DNA of 51,474 nucleotides. It comes from Prochlorococcus sp. AG-363-P19 (GTDB lineage: Bacteria; Cyanobacteriota; Cyanobacteriia; PCC-6307; Cyanobiaceae). The position numbers and the translations under genes are program-made. The notes beneath the pieces are model-generated. The model did not search any database and was not told where the DNA came from. It saw nothing but the letters and a program-made list of their open reading frames with translations. Shown here piece after piece: positions 1-6,048 of the stretch; positions within the stretch are counted from its first letter, which is position 1; each line of letters starts with the position of its first letter. The stretch spans positions 1 to 51,474 of the forward strand of contig QCGG01000013.1 of assembly GCA_003280055.1 (NCBI GenBank). The letters are read 5' to 3'.

Positions 1-2
1 CT

Positions 3-143
3 CAAGAGGCTTTTGAGAGTAAGAAATTTTATATTGTTGGTTGTGCGCCAGATGTGCCAACACCTAGAGATTGGGGTTGTTGTAATTGTGATGCTGCCTT
101 TTTTAAGGAATCAGAACAATTGCTCCAATCCTTTCAAGAGTAG
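3..143 (+). CDS. 3' end of a hypothetical protein (5' truncated)
   Basis: The window opens inside a reading frame whose last 46 residues are visible; it ends at TAG. The tail contains the string GCCNCDAAFF, with a CxxC pair that could bind metal or form a disulfide, and ends LLQSFQE. I chose this frame over the alternative open frame because its composition is balanced, whereas the other is rich in unusual V/N/C runs. The family is not recognised. Confidence 0.5.
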   Translation, partial: QEAFESKKFYIVGCAPDVPTPRDWGCCNCDAAFFKESEQLLQSFQE

Positions 144-213
144 TGGTATCCAAACGGGACGTTTGGGTGATGTTCATTAGGCAAAAAAATGCTTTGATGT
201 CGATGGAGGGCAC

Positions 214-585
214 ATGCCCTCCGCTTTTGACTCACTTATTCTTATGGACAAAAAAGGTGCAAAAGGTTATTGGATCTCAACCTCAACAGTTATTAATCAA
301 GAACTCTTTGCTGAATACGTAGAAAAGGTAGGACCTTGGCTAAAAGAAGTTGGGGGCAAAGTCTTCGCAAAAGATACTGAGCCCCAAGGGAAAGAACAAA
401 CAGAAGGTGCAAACTTAGCTGTTATTTGTGAGTTCCCTTCCATGCGTATAGCTGTTGAGGCTTATGAATCAGCGGAGTATCAAGAGCTAAGCAAAATCCG
501 CAAAGCCGCTACAGAGAATGCAACCTTCACGATCATGGAAGGGATGGATGAAGCAACAAAACTAAGAAGAGCAATGGGAAAGTAA
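214..585 (+). CDS. DUF1330-family protein
   Basis: A 123-residue soluble protein. From residue 11 on it matches the DUF1330 pattern as I remember it: a KGYWI strand, a mid-protein GGKVFAKD segment, then EFPS..AVEAYESAEYQEL and a final IMEG strand, the ferredoxin-like alpha/beta barrel fold of this family. DUF1330 proteins are usually about 95 residues, so the first 10 residues are an extension or the true start is ATG 244. I kept ATG 214 because GGAGG lies 7 bases upstream, while ATG 244 has no ribosome site. No enzymatic role is established for the family. The next gene starts directly after its stop codon (TAAATG), so the two are probably co-translated. Confidence 0.75.
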   Translation: MPSAFDSLILMDKKGAKGYWISTSTVINQELFAEYVEKVGPWLKEVGGKVFAKDTEPQGKEQTEGANLAVICEFPSMRIAVEAYESAEYQELSKIRKAATENATFTIMEGMDEATKLRRAMGK

Positions 586-807
586 ATGTCTTTACGTCAC
601 CCCCTTTTCCATAGAACTATCTTGGCTCTTCTATTAGATGTTCAAGAATCAGGGTACGAACCACCAACGCTTGAGAATAGAGAACTATTTAAAGCTGAAC
701 TTCTCAAAGAATTAGAAGAAGGTATAGCTCCCATTATTGATCGATGTTGTTATCGGAATCCATCAGTGAAAAGAAGCGAAGAAGAGTCAAACCTTCCTAA
801 GTGTTGA
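586..807 (+). CDS. small hypothetical protein
   Basis: A 73-residue hydrophilic protein that I do not recognise. Its ATG directly follows the TAA of the DUF1330 gene, so translational coupling is likely and no separate ribosome site is needed. It has a long predicted helix in the middle (ENRELFKAELLKELEEG) and three cysteines near the C-terminus (DRCCYRN and the last residue). No membrane segment or signal peptide is visible. The function is unknown. Confidence 0.55.
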   Translation: MSLRHPLFHRTILALLLDVQESGYEPPTLENRELFKAELLKELEEGIAPIIDRCCYRNPSVKRSEEESNLPKC

Positions 808-835
808 ATGGGTACCTCTTAGGACTTATTTGTAG

Positions 836-852
836 GTCGTCCGAAGGCTTGA
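836..852 (+). repeat. 17-nt motif, copy 1 of 2
   Basis: The 17 bases GTCGTCCGAAGGCTTGA recur with one mismatch at 3711-3727. Both copies lie 28 to 34 bases after the stop codon of a small gene on the same strand. The core CCGAAGG can form a tiny hairpin with a GAA loop. The match is short enough to arise by chance in 51 kb, so the meaning is uncertain. Confidence 0.3.
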
Positions 853-995
853 TGTTCTTGTCTCAGATTTCAGAGGGTCTCTTCATATAGAACAGGAATC
901 TCACCTCGCCACACTGGCTATATAGCCGTATTCCTTAGAGCCAAAAGCATCAAACACAGCTAGAAAGAATCAATGATCTGACTCTTTTGAAATCA

Positions 996-1181
996 ATGGC
1001 AGAGGTGAAAGAACAAAAAGGCTTTCTCAAAAAGTTTGGCAAATGGGCTCCAATCATTGGAGGAGCTTGGATCGTGTTGAACATTGTTCTTCCTTTAGCC
1101 CTATTACGTATTCCAGCCGTTCAGAAAGTCTTAGTAGCGGTAGGAGACAAGCTTCCTTTTGATATCCCAGGGATTGGATAA
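996..1181 (+). CDS. small single-pass membrane protein
   Basis: A 61-residue protein starting at ATG 996; a TTG nine bases upstream is possible but less likely. The basic, charged N-terminus (EVKEQKGFLKKFGKW) is followed by one hydrophobic segment (APIIGGAWIVLNIVLPLALL) and a short C-terminal tail ending DIPGIG. This suggests a single membrane span with the N-terminus in the cytoplasm. The family is not recognised. The antisense frame over this interval is a shadow. A 27-codon frame begins three bases downstream of the stop, suggesting a small operon. Confidence 0.6.
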   Translation: MAEVKEQKGFLKKFGKWAPIIGGAWIVLNIVLPLALLRIPAVQKVLVAVGDKLPFDIPGIG

Positions 1182-1183
1182 CA

Positions 1184-1267
1184 ATGAGTACAGAACTTAT
1201 TTGCTTTTTCTTACTTGGAATCGCATTTGAGAGTCTATCCTTGGGCATCGAAGGTAACTACTGCTAA
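1184..1267 (+). CDS. possible microprotein
   Basis: A 27-residue frame from ATG 1184 to TAA, starting two bases after the previous stop. Its first half is hydrophobic (ELICFFLLGIAFESL), so it could be a membrane peptide co-translated with the preceding protein. Frames this short occur often by chance; the tight spacing is the only supporting evidence. Confidence 0.3.
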   Translation: MSTELICFFLLGIAFESLSLGIEGNYC

Positions 1268-1299
1268 AGCATTGCAAAAACTAAGGAAACGTTGGTGTC

Positions 1300-2313
1300 A
1301 TGACAAAACTTAGAGAAGGAGAAAAAGAGTTCTTTTTTAAGCAAGAGCATTGGAACAAACTTCTCAATAAAACTCGCCCTGAGATAAGGCGCAAAATCAA
1401 GAAGTACTTTAATTTTTCTGAAACTGTTTTAATAATTGGACCTGATGATGAATCACCAGATAAAAATCGCCAATTAAAACTAGAACTTGAGGATGCTGGG
1501 GAAGCTTGGATGCTTGATAAGTCAGAAATAGATGAGATGTCTATTGAGATAAATGCTGCTTTTTCATTGGTATTACGAGATGAAAAAATACTTCCTGAGA
1601 AAGCAACAGTTGACGGTAAACCTTTAGATCAGTTAATTCAGGAAGAAAGAAAAATCCTTGAAAAGGAAACCTTGCCAGAGGAAAGTTCCAGTGGTTTTGT
1701 ATATCTCATACGAAACAAAGATCTTTATAAAATTGGGATTACCGTAAACCTTGAGCAACGCATGAAGCAGCTCAAGCCAGATGAGATTGTGGCCACCTTG
1801 AAAACAGAAGATTTTGAATCCTTAGAAAAAGAATTACATAAGAGATATAAGGGTGTTCGGATTCCTCAAAGCGAATATTTTCGATTAACAAGCGATCATC
1901 TTATTGAATGTAAAAAAATCCTAGATAGCAAAAAAGAGAGTCTTCGAGGATTCTTGTCAACCACTAAAAGTAAATTAGTTTTAGTAGGATGTATCTATCT
2001 TTCTCTTGTAACCTTTTTCATCCTGATTAAAATGGCCTTTGCCAAGGATAGATTTAGTTTTACGAACATCGCGGAAGATCTCGAAGCTGCAACTGCTCTT
2101 ACCTCTCTAGGTACATTTTTTTTATCAATAACAGCATTTTTTAGAGGCTCCGGTCAATATCTATCAACTGCAGATGAAGTAAAAGATCGATTCCAAAGGT
2201 CGCTAATTTTTATCACCATTGCTGTTGGTTTGCTTTTAATTTATACTTTCTCGTCGACGGTTCTCGTAAATTTATCTCTTATTAGCCCTGATTCCTGGTT
2301 GTATTCGTCATAG
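1300..2313 (+). CDS. membrane protein with a GIY-YIG/T5orf172-like domain
   Basis: A 337-residue protein in three parts. Residues 1-130 are charged and mostly helical, with no family recognised. Residues 132-206 resemble the T5orf172/MUG113 branch of the GIY-YIG nuclease superfamily: FVYLIRN (133-139), then LYKIGIT (142-148), an EQRMKQL helix, a KELHKRYKGVR helix and SEYFRL (191-196). YLI and KIG stand in for the GIY and YIG strands. Residues about 225-246, 264-281 and 300-325 are hydrophobic and should be three membrane spans, which is unusual for this nuclease family. The arginine of the helix and the glutamate in SEYF may be catalytic, but this is inferred from the family. A 28-codon membrane peptide and a secreted protein follow closely. 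It could be a membrane-bound DNA nuclease or a catalytically dead binding domain. Confidence 0.65.
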   Translation: MTKLREGEKEFFFKQEHWNKLLNKTRPEIRRKIKKYFNFSETVLIIGPDDESPDKNRQLKLELEDAGEAWMLDKSEIDEMSIEINAAFSLVLRDEKILPEKATVDGKPLDQLIQEERKILEKETLPEESSSGFVYLIRNKDLYKIGITVNLEQRMKQLKPDEIVATLKTEDFESLEKELHKRYKGVRIPQSEYFRLTSDHLIECKKILDSKKESLRGFLSTTKSKLVLVGCIYLSLVTFFILIKMAFAKDRFSFTNIAEDLEAATALTSLGTFFLSITAFFRGSGQYLSTADEVKDRFQRSLIFITIAVGLLLIYTFSSTVLVNLSLISPDSWLYSS

Positions 2314-2323
2314 AGAAATAATC

Positions 2324-2410
2324 ATGCGCCAAAATCTCTTCCTTATCTTTTTACTTATCTCAGGCGTCACCCTTTGCGCTTTGCCCTTTCTGCTTTTCGG
2401 TAAACCTTAA
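2324..2410 (+). CDS. hydrophobic microprotein
   Basis: A 28-residue frame from ATG 2324, almost entirely hydrophobic (LFLIFLLISGVTLCALPFLL) with a short basic end GKP, consistent with one membrane span. Its TAA overlaps the ATG of the next gene by one base (TAATG), a classic coupling arrangement that supports real translation. The function is unknown. Confidence 0.45.
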   Translation: MRQNLFLIFLLISGVTLCALPFLLFGKP

Positions 2411-2814
2411 TGCGCAAATTACTACTTCCTCTACTCGCTGTGCTTGCATTGCCAACTGCTGCTAATGCAGGACTTGAAGAATATCTTGTGGGCTCTCCAA
2501 CAAGAAGAAGCTGGGATGAGCTTCATTGTGGTTACAAATTAGAGGCAGATAATTACCAAAGGCATAACAGAGGAAAGAGTTGCACTATCTCATTTGCTGG
2601 TTCAAAAATGATTGTGAATGGCGAATATGAGATCACAAGGGATTCAATTACCCATACTTGGGTCAACGTTGGGGGAGGCACTGATTTCCTGATATTTGTA
2701 ACTTTCAAAAGGAATGGCCAATTAAAGACGATCAGTATTGCAACAGATCATGGTAGTAGGCATTCTTCTTTATGGAATTTTTTAAATTTATGGATTCATT
2801 CAAAGATTAAATAA
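2410..2814 (+). CDS. secreted hypothetical protein
   Basis: A 134-residue protein with a clear Sec signal peptide: basic MRK, a hydrophobic core LLLPLLAVLALPTA and an ANA cleavage site at about residue 20. The mature part is hydrophilic with two cysteines (LHCGY, KSCTISF) that may form a disulfide, followed by beta-rich segments (ITHTWVNVGGG, FLIFVTFKRNG). This fits the many small exported proteins of Prochlorococcus, but no named domain is recognised. Its start overlaps the stop of the preceding microprotein. Confidence 0.65.
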   Translation: MRKLLLPLLAVLALPTAANAGLEEYLVGSPTRRSWDELHCGYKLEADNYQRHNRGKSCTISFAGSKMIVNGEYEITRDSITHTWVNVGGGTDFLIFVTFKRNGQLKTISIATDHGSRHSSLWNFLNLWIHSKIK

Positions 2815-2846
2815 AACTTTTACTCCTTCCTCAATAAACTAAAATC

Positions 2847-2945
2847 ATGCCTATCAACAAACCTATTCCTGATTCTGTTATTCGCTTTTGGAAAAAGCAG
2901 TTTCAAAAAATTAGAGAAATAACCGTTAGACCTTCTAAAAAATAG
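2847..2945 (+). CDS. small basic hypothetical protein
   Basis: A 32-residue frame from ATG 2847 to TAG, rich in lysine and arginine (FWKKQFQKIREITVRPSKK). It lies between two better supported small genes on the same strand. There is no strong ribosome site. The function is unknown, and it may be noise. Confidence 0.35.
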   Translation: MPINKPIPDSVIRFWKKQFQKIREITVRPSKK

Positions 2946-2962
2946 AAAAAGACTTGTTGTTA

Positions 2963-3127
2963 ATGACTCTTACCTCTCATAGACAACACAAGATTTATCT
3001 CGCAGCAACGATGGGATATGGACTTGGTTCAGATGATCCGGAAGAGATCGCCTACTACAAAAAGGTCAAGGAGGAGATCAATAAGGACAAGGAGAACAGA
3101 AATTTGGGAATACCCAGGGAGGACTAA
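2963..3127 (+). CDS. small hypothetical protein
   Basis: A 54-residue hydrophilic protein from ATG 2963 to TAA. It contains AATMGYGLGSDDPEEIAYYK followed by a lysine/glutamate-rich helix. I prefer this frame over the longer overlapping frame (3018-3218), whose product is an arginine/serine-rich run typical of a shadow. Its TAA overlaps the ATG of the next small gene (TAATG), which supports translation of both. Confidence 0.55.
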   Translation: MTLTSHRQHKIYLAATMGYGLGSDDPEEIAYYKKVKEEINKDKENRNLGIPRED

Positions 3128-3255
3128 TGCGCTACTTCTGGCCTATCGCTCGTATCGTTTTCTGTCCGCTCACAATCTTGTGTATTTACCTCACCGTCAC
3201 AGAGCCACCAGCAGATAAGCAAGAGCAAAGCAGTAGCTACTCTGTATTTGATTGA
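3127..3255 (+). CDS. small single-pass membrane protein
   Basis: A 42-residue protein whose ATG overlaps the preceding stop codon (TAATG). Residues 4-24 form one hydrophobic segment (FWPIARIVFCPLTILCIYLT), followed by a polar tail (EPPADKQEQSSSY). It is probably a membrane microprotein made together with the 54-residue protein. An apparent terminator lies 12 bases after its stop, closing the transcription unit. Confidence 0.5.
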   Translation: MRYFWPIARIVFCPLTILCIYLTVTEPPADKQEQSSSYSVFD

Positions 3256-3266
3256 CAGTCGACCTT

Positions 3267-3292
3267 AAGGGGTCAACTAGCTCCCCTTTTTT
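3267..3292 (+). terminator. rho-independent terminator
   Basis: AAGGGG at 3267-3272 can pair with CCCCTT starting at 3283, enclosing a 10-base loop, and the hairpin runs into six T residues (3287-3292). It stands just after the last small gene of the 2963-3255 unit. Confidence 0.65.
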
Positions 3293-3449
3293 ACGAAAAA
3301 TCAATACTGAACAAAACACACGCGGACTCAACAGATATCTTTACTCCATAGGAACATCGTATCCTCAACACGCGACTTCACGGATTGGCTGGGCTTCTCG
3401 TAGAACGTCACGAACGGGCAAAGCACAAATAAACTTGTTTATTAATTAA

Positions 3450-3677
3450 ATGAGTAAAGAACCAGAATTTGTACGAGAAAAAATCGTGCAAGAGGAAATT
3501 CCTGAGCCTGAAGTCAGGAAAGTAACAGTCTTCTATAAAGATCCATTAACTGGATTGATCAGTAAGGAGATACCTGAACCTGAAATCAGGCAAGTAAAAG
3601 TCGTCTACCCAAAAGGATACAAACCTACTGGTTTTTGGGATGGCTATCAGAAGCCCAAAACAGATAAGCAGCAGTAG
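3450..3677 (+). CDS. small protein with two tandem repeats
   Basis: A 75-residue acidic/basic soluble protein built from an internal duplication with a 24-residue period: EEIPEPEVRKVTVFY (15-29) and KEIPEPEIRQVKVVY (39-53). Each unit has a PEPE turn followed by an amphipathic beta strand. The C-terminus is KPTGFWDGYQKPK. No signal peptide or membrane span is seen. The family is not recognised; the repeats suggest a binding or structural role. No clear ribosome site precedes ATG 3450 (TTAATTAA upstream). Confidence 0.55.
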   Translation: MSKEPEFVREKIVQEEIPEPEVRKVTVFYKDPLTGLISKEIPEPEIRQVKVVYPKGYKPTGFWDGYQKPKTDKQQ

Positions 3678-3710
3678 AAAAGCTGGGTCCTAGGTCAGCA
3701 TTAGCTGAGG

Positions 3711-3727
3711 GTCATCCGAAGGCTTGA
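3711..3727 (+). repeat. 17-nt motif, copy 2 of 2
   Basis: GTCATCCGAAGGCTTGA, one mismatch from the copy at 836-852. Here it sits between two CCTAGG palindromes (about 3689 and 3734) that could pair to form a larger hairpin, followed by a T-rich stretch. This may be a 3' structure of the 3450-3677 gene or a small RNA. Confidence 0.3.
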
Positions 3728-3776
3728 GATTTTCCTAGGTTCGACTTCCTTTTTTGAAACCCGACAATTGAATTGA

Positions 3777-3878
3777 ATTAAGCCGTTTTTAGACGTTTTT
3801 AGTCCTGCCGCTAAAAAGCTGGCGGCGACCGAAATTACCTACGAAATAGGCGGCAGTAAGGACCCATCGATGATGTGA
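3777..3878 (+). CDS. possible small gene with ATT start, or remnant
   Basis: An open frame of 33 residues begins with ATT right after an in-frame TGA. Its composition is protein-like (KPFLDVFSPAAKKLAATEIT, then YEIGGSKDPSMM). It has no ATG, GTG or TTG start at its head and no ribosome site, so it is either a start-codon-less remnant or uses ATT. The rest of 3678-3973 holds no gene I can support apart from the CCTAGG hairpin region. Confidence 0.25.
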   Translation: MKPFLDVFSPAAKKLAATEITYEIGGSKDPSMM

Positions 3879-3973
3879 TTTATATCCCACCATTACAACT
3901 AGACGCAAATGGAGTTTTCTAAAGCTACGTCAGCCTTGAGTAGAAGAAGTGGCTAAAGGCAAAAAGAAAGCTG

Positions 3974-4147
3974 CTATGGCTTTCGCTTAAAAATGAAAAA
4001 GGCTAGAGCTATCGATACCAAGCTATCTACAACTACAAAAATATTTGCTGTTGTGCTACCTGGTTCAAATCCACCTGCCCAGAAAGTGAAACCTGCATGA
4101 CCCAAAAGCCACAATATGCATAATGCAATGCCAACAATTGCCGTCAC
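3974..4147 (-). CDS. small two-span membrane protein
   Basis: A 57-residue protein starting at GTG 4147, the only possible start since an in-frame TAA lies six bases upstream. It has two hydrophobic segments (AIVGIALCILWLLGHAGF and TANIFVVVDSLVSIALAFFI) joined by WAGGFEPGS, and ends FKRKP. It starts three bases past the stop of the DUF2905 gene, as the third member of a minus-strand unit. The function is unknown. Confidence 0.55.
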   Translation of the reverse strand: MTAIVGIALCILWLLGHAGFTFWAGGFEPGSTTANIFVVVDSLVSIALAFFIFKRKP

Positions 4148-4150
4148 TTT

Positions 4151-4351
4151 TTATTTACTGAGAAGATTGAAAACCACTGTCAAAAGCAAACTGATTGCTA
4201 GGCAACTCACTATTGGGAAATAGAAAGTTGAATTTTCTCCTTTTAAAATTATGTCTCCTGGAAGGTGGCCTAACCCTATTTGTTTTAAGTAGGGATAGAG
4301 AACCCCTACACCAGCAATTACAAGACCAAGTGTTATCAGGATTCTTTGCAT
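4151..4351 (-). CDS. DUF2905-family membrane protein
   Basis: A 66-residue protein resembling DUF2905: MQRILITLGLVIAGVGVLYP, then LGHLPGDI, an ILKGENSTFYFPI segment and a second hydrophobic helix (SCLAISLLLTVVF). The LPGDI and FYFP signatures are typical of the family as I know it, and the length fits. Two membrane spans are expected; the role is not established. The ATG overlaps the stop of the upstream gene (TGATG), so I start at 4351 rather than the TTG one codon earlier. It sits in the middle of a minus-strand unit of small membrane proteins. Confidence 0.8.
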   Translation of the reverse strand: MQRILITLGLVIAGVGVLYPYLKQIGLGHLPGDIILKGENSTFYFPIVSCLAISLLLTVVFNLLSK

Positions 4352-4521
4352 CAAGAGTCACCCTTTTTGCCGCCTTGCCATACAAGGGGGTTCTTTCCTT
4401 TCGTGATTATCGAAATTGCGCGACCAAAGAACCATGAACCAACCAAGATTCCTACAGCACCAACGATCCACAATGCATCTGCCTGGACGCTCGTTGCCAG
4501 TAGTTCTGAGGAAAGGTGCAT
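4351..4521 (-). CDS. small membrane protein
   Basis: A 56-residue protein from ATG 4521 with GGTGG a few bases upstream. One hydrophobic segment (DALWIVGAVGILVGSWFFG) is followed by a basic tail ending GKKGDS. A TTG start 18 bases upstream is possible. It overlaps the DUF2905 gene by one base (TGATG), suggesting a joint membrane function. The family is not recognised. Confidence 0.55.
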   Translation of the reverse strand: MHLSSELLATSVQADALWIVGAVGILVGSWFFGRAISIITKGKNPLVWQGGKKGDS

Positions 4522-4562
4522 TCCACCATTTAAGCCCAAAAACCCTTAATGGGCTGCGACTT

Positions 4563-4697
4563 CTAATTAACTAAGCCTGAGAACAAAAAGAACCAGCCAA
4601 ACACAAGTACGTTTAAAACTACCGTGATGGATATGGCTATCACCTTAAAAGTATTTCCTACTTCCTCGGTGTCTGGATTCAATTTGACCTGCTTCAT
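4563..4697 (-). CDS. small single-pass membrane protein
   Basis: A 44-residue protein from ATG 4697: a polar head MKQVKLNPDTEEVGNTFK and one long hydrophobic helix (VIAISITVVLNVLVFGWFFL) ending FSGLVN. The clean head-and-anchor design looks like a real membrane microprotein. It is the first gene of a minus-strand run that continues with the 56-residue, DUF2905 and 57-residue proteins. The function is unknown. Confidence 0.55.
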   Translation of the reverse strand: MKQVKLNPDTEEVGNTFKVIAISITVVLNVLVFGWFFLFSGLVN

Positions 4698-4855
4698 TAG
4701 TTCTCTGGGGGATCTTCTTAACCCATACCTATCCCGCTAAATGAATTAACTTTACTACTTCCATTGGGGAGGAAGGGAAGTCGAAAGTAAGTTCATTAAT
4801 CTCAAATGATCTGCTCCACATAATACGTTCCAGCACAATAGATTACAGATATTAA

Positions 4856-4972
4856 TTAATCTATAAATACACCCCCTTATATGAAGAAGATTATGAGGTT
4901 TACTTGGAGCCTCCTTCACTTAAGGGCATTATAGATTTAGAAGATTTGGTGAAAAACTATGGAATGGGGTAG
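4856..4972 (+). pseudogene. possible small gene without a start codon
   Basis: A 38-residue open frame starts after TAA 4853-4855 and encodes a protein-like acidic sequence (YEEDYEVYLEPPSLKGIIDL, then EDLVKNYGMG). No ATG, GTG or TTG stands at its head; the nearest ATG (4881) is in another frame. It overlaps the start of the next gene by 14 bases. It may be a remnant or use an unusual start. Confidence 0.25.
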
Positions 4973-5297
4973 TTGGTCAGGTCTAGGAACTCTGTGGCCG
5001 ATTTACCTGATTCCATTTCTTTTAGCTCCTTTACATGAACGTGTTGACAAAAAATCGACTCTTCGTAAGTACTTGGCCTTTCTAACAATTCTTGTTTGTG
5101 TGCCACCTCTCATCAACGGCTTTTACTTTTTATGGACACTTTTTGCTCCTATTCCTGATTGGATTTTAAATAACTCTTCTCAAAATTTCAAAACCCAAGC
5201 AGTATCGTTATTCGTCGCCTTTATTTTTAAGATGTTTGGACCGATAACAATCTTTTTATTCGGAGCTGTAATTCTTGATGAAACCAAGTATTTATAG
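4959..5297 (+). CDS. hypothetical membrane protein, three spans
   Basis: A 112-residue protein with three hydrophobic segments: about residues 9-25 (GTLWPIYLIPFLLAPL), 38-62 (YLAFLTILVCVPPLINGFYF onward) and 82-105 (VSLFVAFIFKMFGPITIFLF). The loop between the first two is basic (ERVDKKSTLRK), suggesting it faces the cytoplasm. No domain is recognised. ATG 4959 overlaps the short frame upstream; no strong ribosome site is visible. Confidence 0.6.
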   Translation: MEWGSWSGLGTLWPIYLIPFLLAPLHERVDKKSTLRKYLAFLTILVCVPPLINGFYFLWTLFAPIPDWILNNSSQNFKTQAVSLFVAFIFKMFGPITIFLFGAVILDETKYL

Positions 5298-5354
5298 TCA
5301 CTATTTTTTGGCATTTAAAAAACGTAGAATTATTCTAGGAAACTTTTCGCTGAA

Positions 5355-5519
5355 ATGAATAGCAAACGAGCCCTAAAACGTCTATCTGATCGAGTTAATA
5401 GGATTTCAATGTTAAAAAATCCCCCCTATTTATCGATGAAAATAGTTAGTGATCCGAAGAATATTCCCTTGGAGCGTGATCAGTGGACAATGCCTATCGT
5501 GATCGAAAGTAAGCCTTAG
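5355..5519 (+). CDS. small hypothetical protein
   Basis: A 54-residue basic soluble protein from ATG 5355. The head MNSKRALKRLSDRVNRISML is an amphipathic helix, followed by a proline-containing segment and WTMPIVIESKP. Codon use is like its neighbours. The function is unknown. Confidence 0.45.
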   Translation: MNSKRALKRLSDRVNRISMLKNPPYLSMKIVSDPKNIPLERDQWTMPIVIESKP

Positions 5520-5524
5520 AGGCC

Positions 5525-5777
5525 ATGGAAACCCTTCAAATTTGCTGCTTTAGCCCTCACCGCTGGGCTTGGATTAACCTCTTGCTCCAATGCATTTAAA
5601 GCTGAAAGCGTATGGTTGATTATTTCTAACCAGGAATTTACTGGCCCTGCTACTACGCTTGAAAAAATAGAGATGAAGGACATGGAGCAGTGTAAAGAAG
5701 AAGGTCGTCGTTGGGAGAAACAAGATGGGATTAAATTGATGGTTTACTTCAGTTGGCATTGTGTAAGAGGGAAATAA
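5525..5777 (+). pseudogene. lipoprotein-like gene with frameshifted start
   Basis: The frame from 5529 encodes a clear exported protein: KPFKFAALALTAGLGLTSC is a basic head, hydrophobic core and lipobox (LTSC), followed by an 80-codon body with LEKIEMKDMEQCKEEGRRW and WHCVRGK, a small cysteine-containing family that I believe is common in Prochlorococcus. It has no start codon in frame. The only nearby ATG (5525) reads ATGGAAACCC; removing one G would give ATGAAACCC in the correct frame. So a single-base insertion, real or a sequencing error, appears to have cut the gene from its start. Its TAA directly abuts the ATG of the next frame. Confidence 0.55.
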
Positions 5778-6004
5778 ATGAACCCCTTCAAGCTCCTGTG
5801 GGACGCAATAAACAAGGCACGCATGAAGGTGGCCCGCAGTGTCCTTAGTCTCTCCCTTTAGCCGAAATAGCTTCCAAAGTTGGCACTTCAGATGAATATG
5901 CAAGACGTATATGCACTGAAATGTTTGAACAGGGTTTACTTGCGAGAAACAAGTTGGTAACAGGTAAAAAAGGTAGACCTAGCTACTTATATGGTCCTCC
6001 ATAA
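5778..6004 (+). pseudogene. winged-helix-like gene split by a -1 frameshift
   Basis: ATG 5778 opens a 27-codon frame (MNPFKLLWDAINKARMKVAR onward) that ends at TAG 5859. The adjacent frame, open from 5849 to TAA 6002-6004, continues with LAEIASKVGTSDEYARRICT and EMFEQGLLARNK, then GKKGRPSYLYGPP. That looks like a helix-turn-helix plus a wing, as in MarR- or ArsR-type regulators. Joined, the two would make a protein of about 75 residues. Near the overlap the sequence is TCCCTTTAGCC. The break may be a real mutation, a sequencing error or programmed shifting; no canonical slippery heptamer is in phase. It lies beside, and convergent with, the type I restriction operon. Confidence 0.45.
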
Positions 6005-6048
6005 TCATTTTTCCTACCTTCACCCCCCCCTCTTGAACAACGGAACAG

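Noticed and set aside
3018-3449. Two frames rich in Arg/Ser/Thr (3018-3218 and 3252-3449)
   Set aside because: The first overlaps the better-supported 54- and 42-residue genes in another frame; the second starts inside the last codons of the 42-residue gene, runs across a terminator and has a noise-like composition.
3805-3856. CTGCCGC/GCGGCAG inverted repeat as an att site or ncRNA
   Set aside because: Only 7 bp with a 38-base loop; such pairs are expected by chance and no other evidence supports a function.
4195-4549. Plus-strand frames over the DUF2905 region
   Set aside because: They are shadows of the minus-strand membrane protein genes.
6023-6030. C8 run near the end of hsdR as a phase-variation switch
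   Set aside because: It lies outside the gene, beyond the hsdR stop at 6049, so slippage would not alter the protein.
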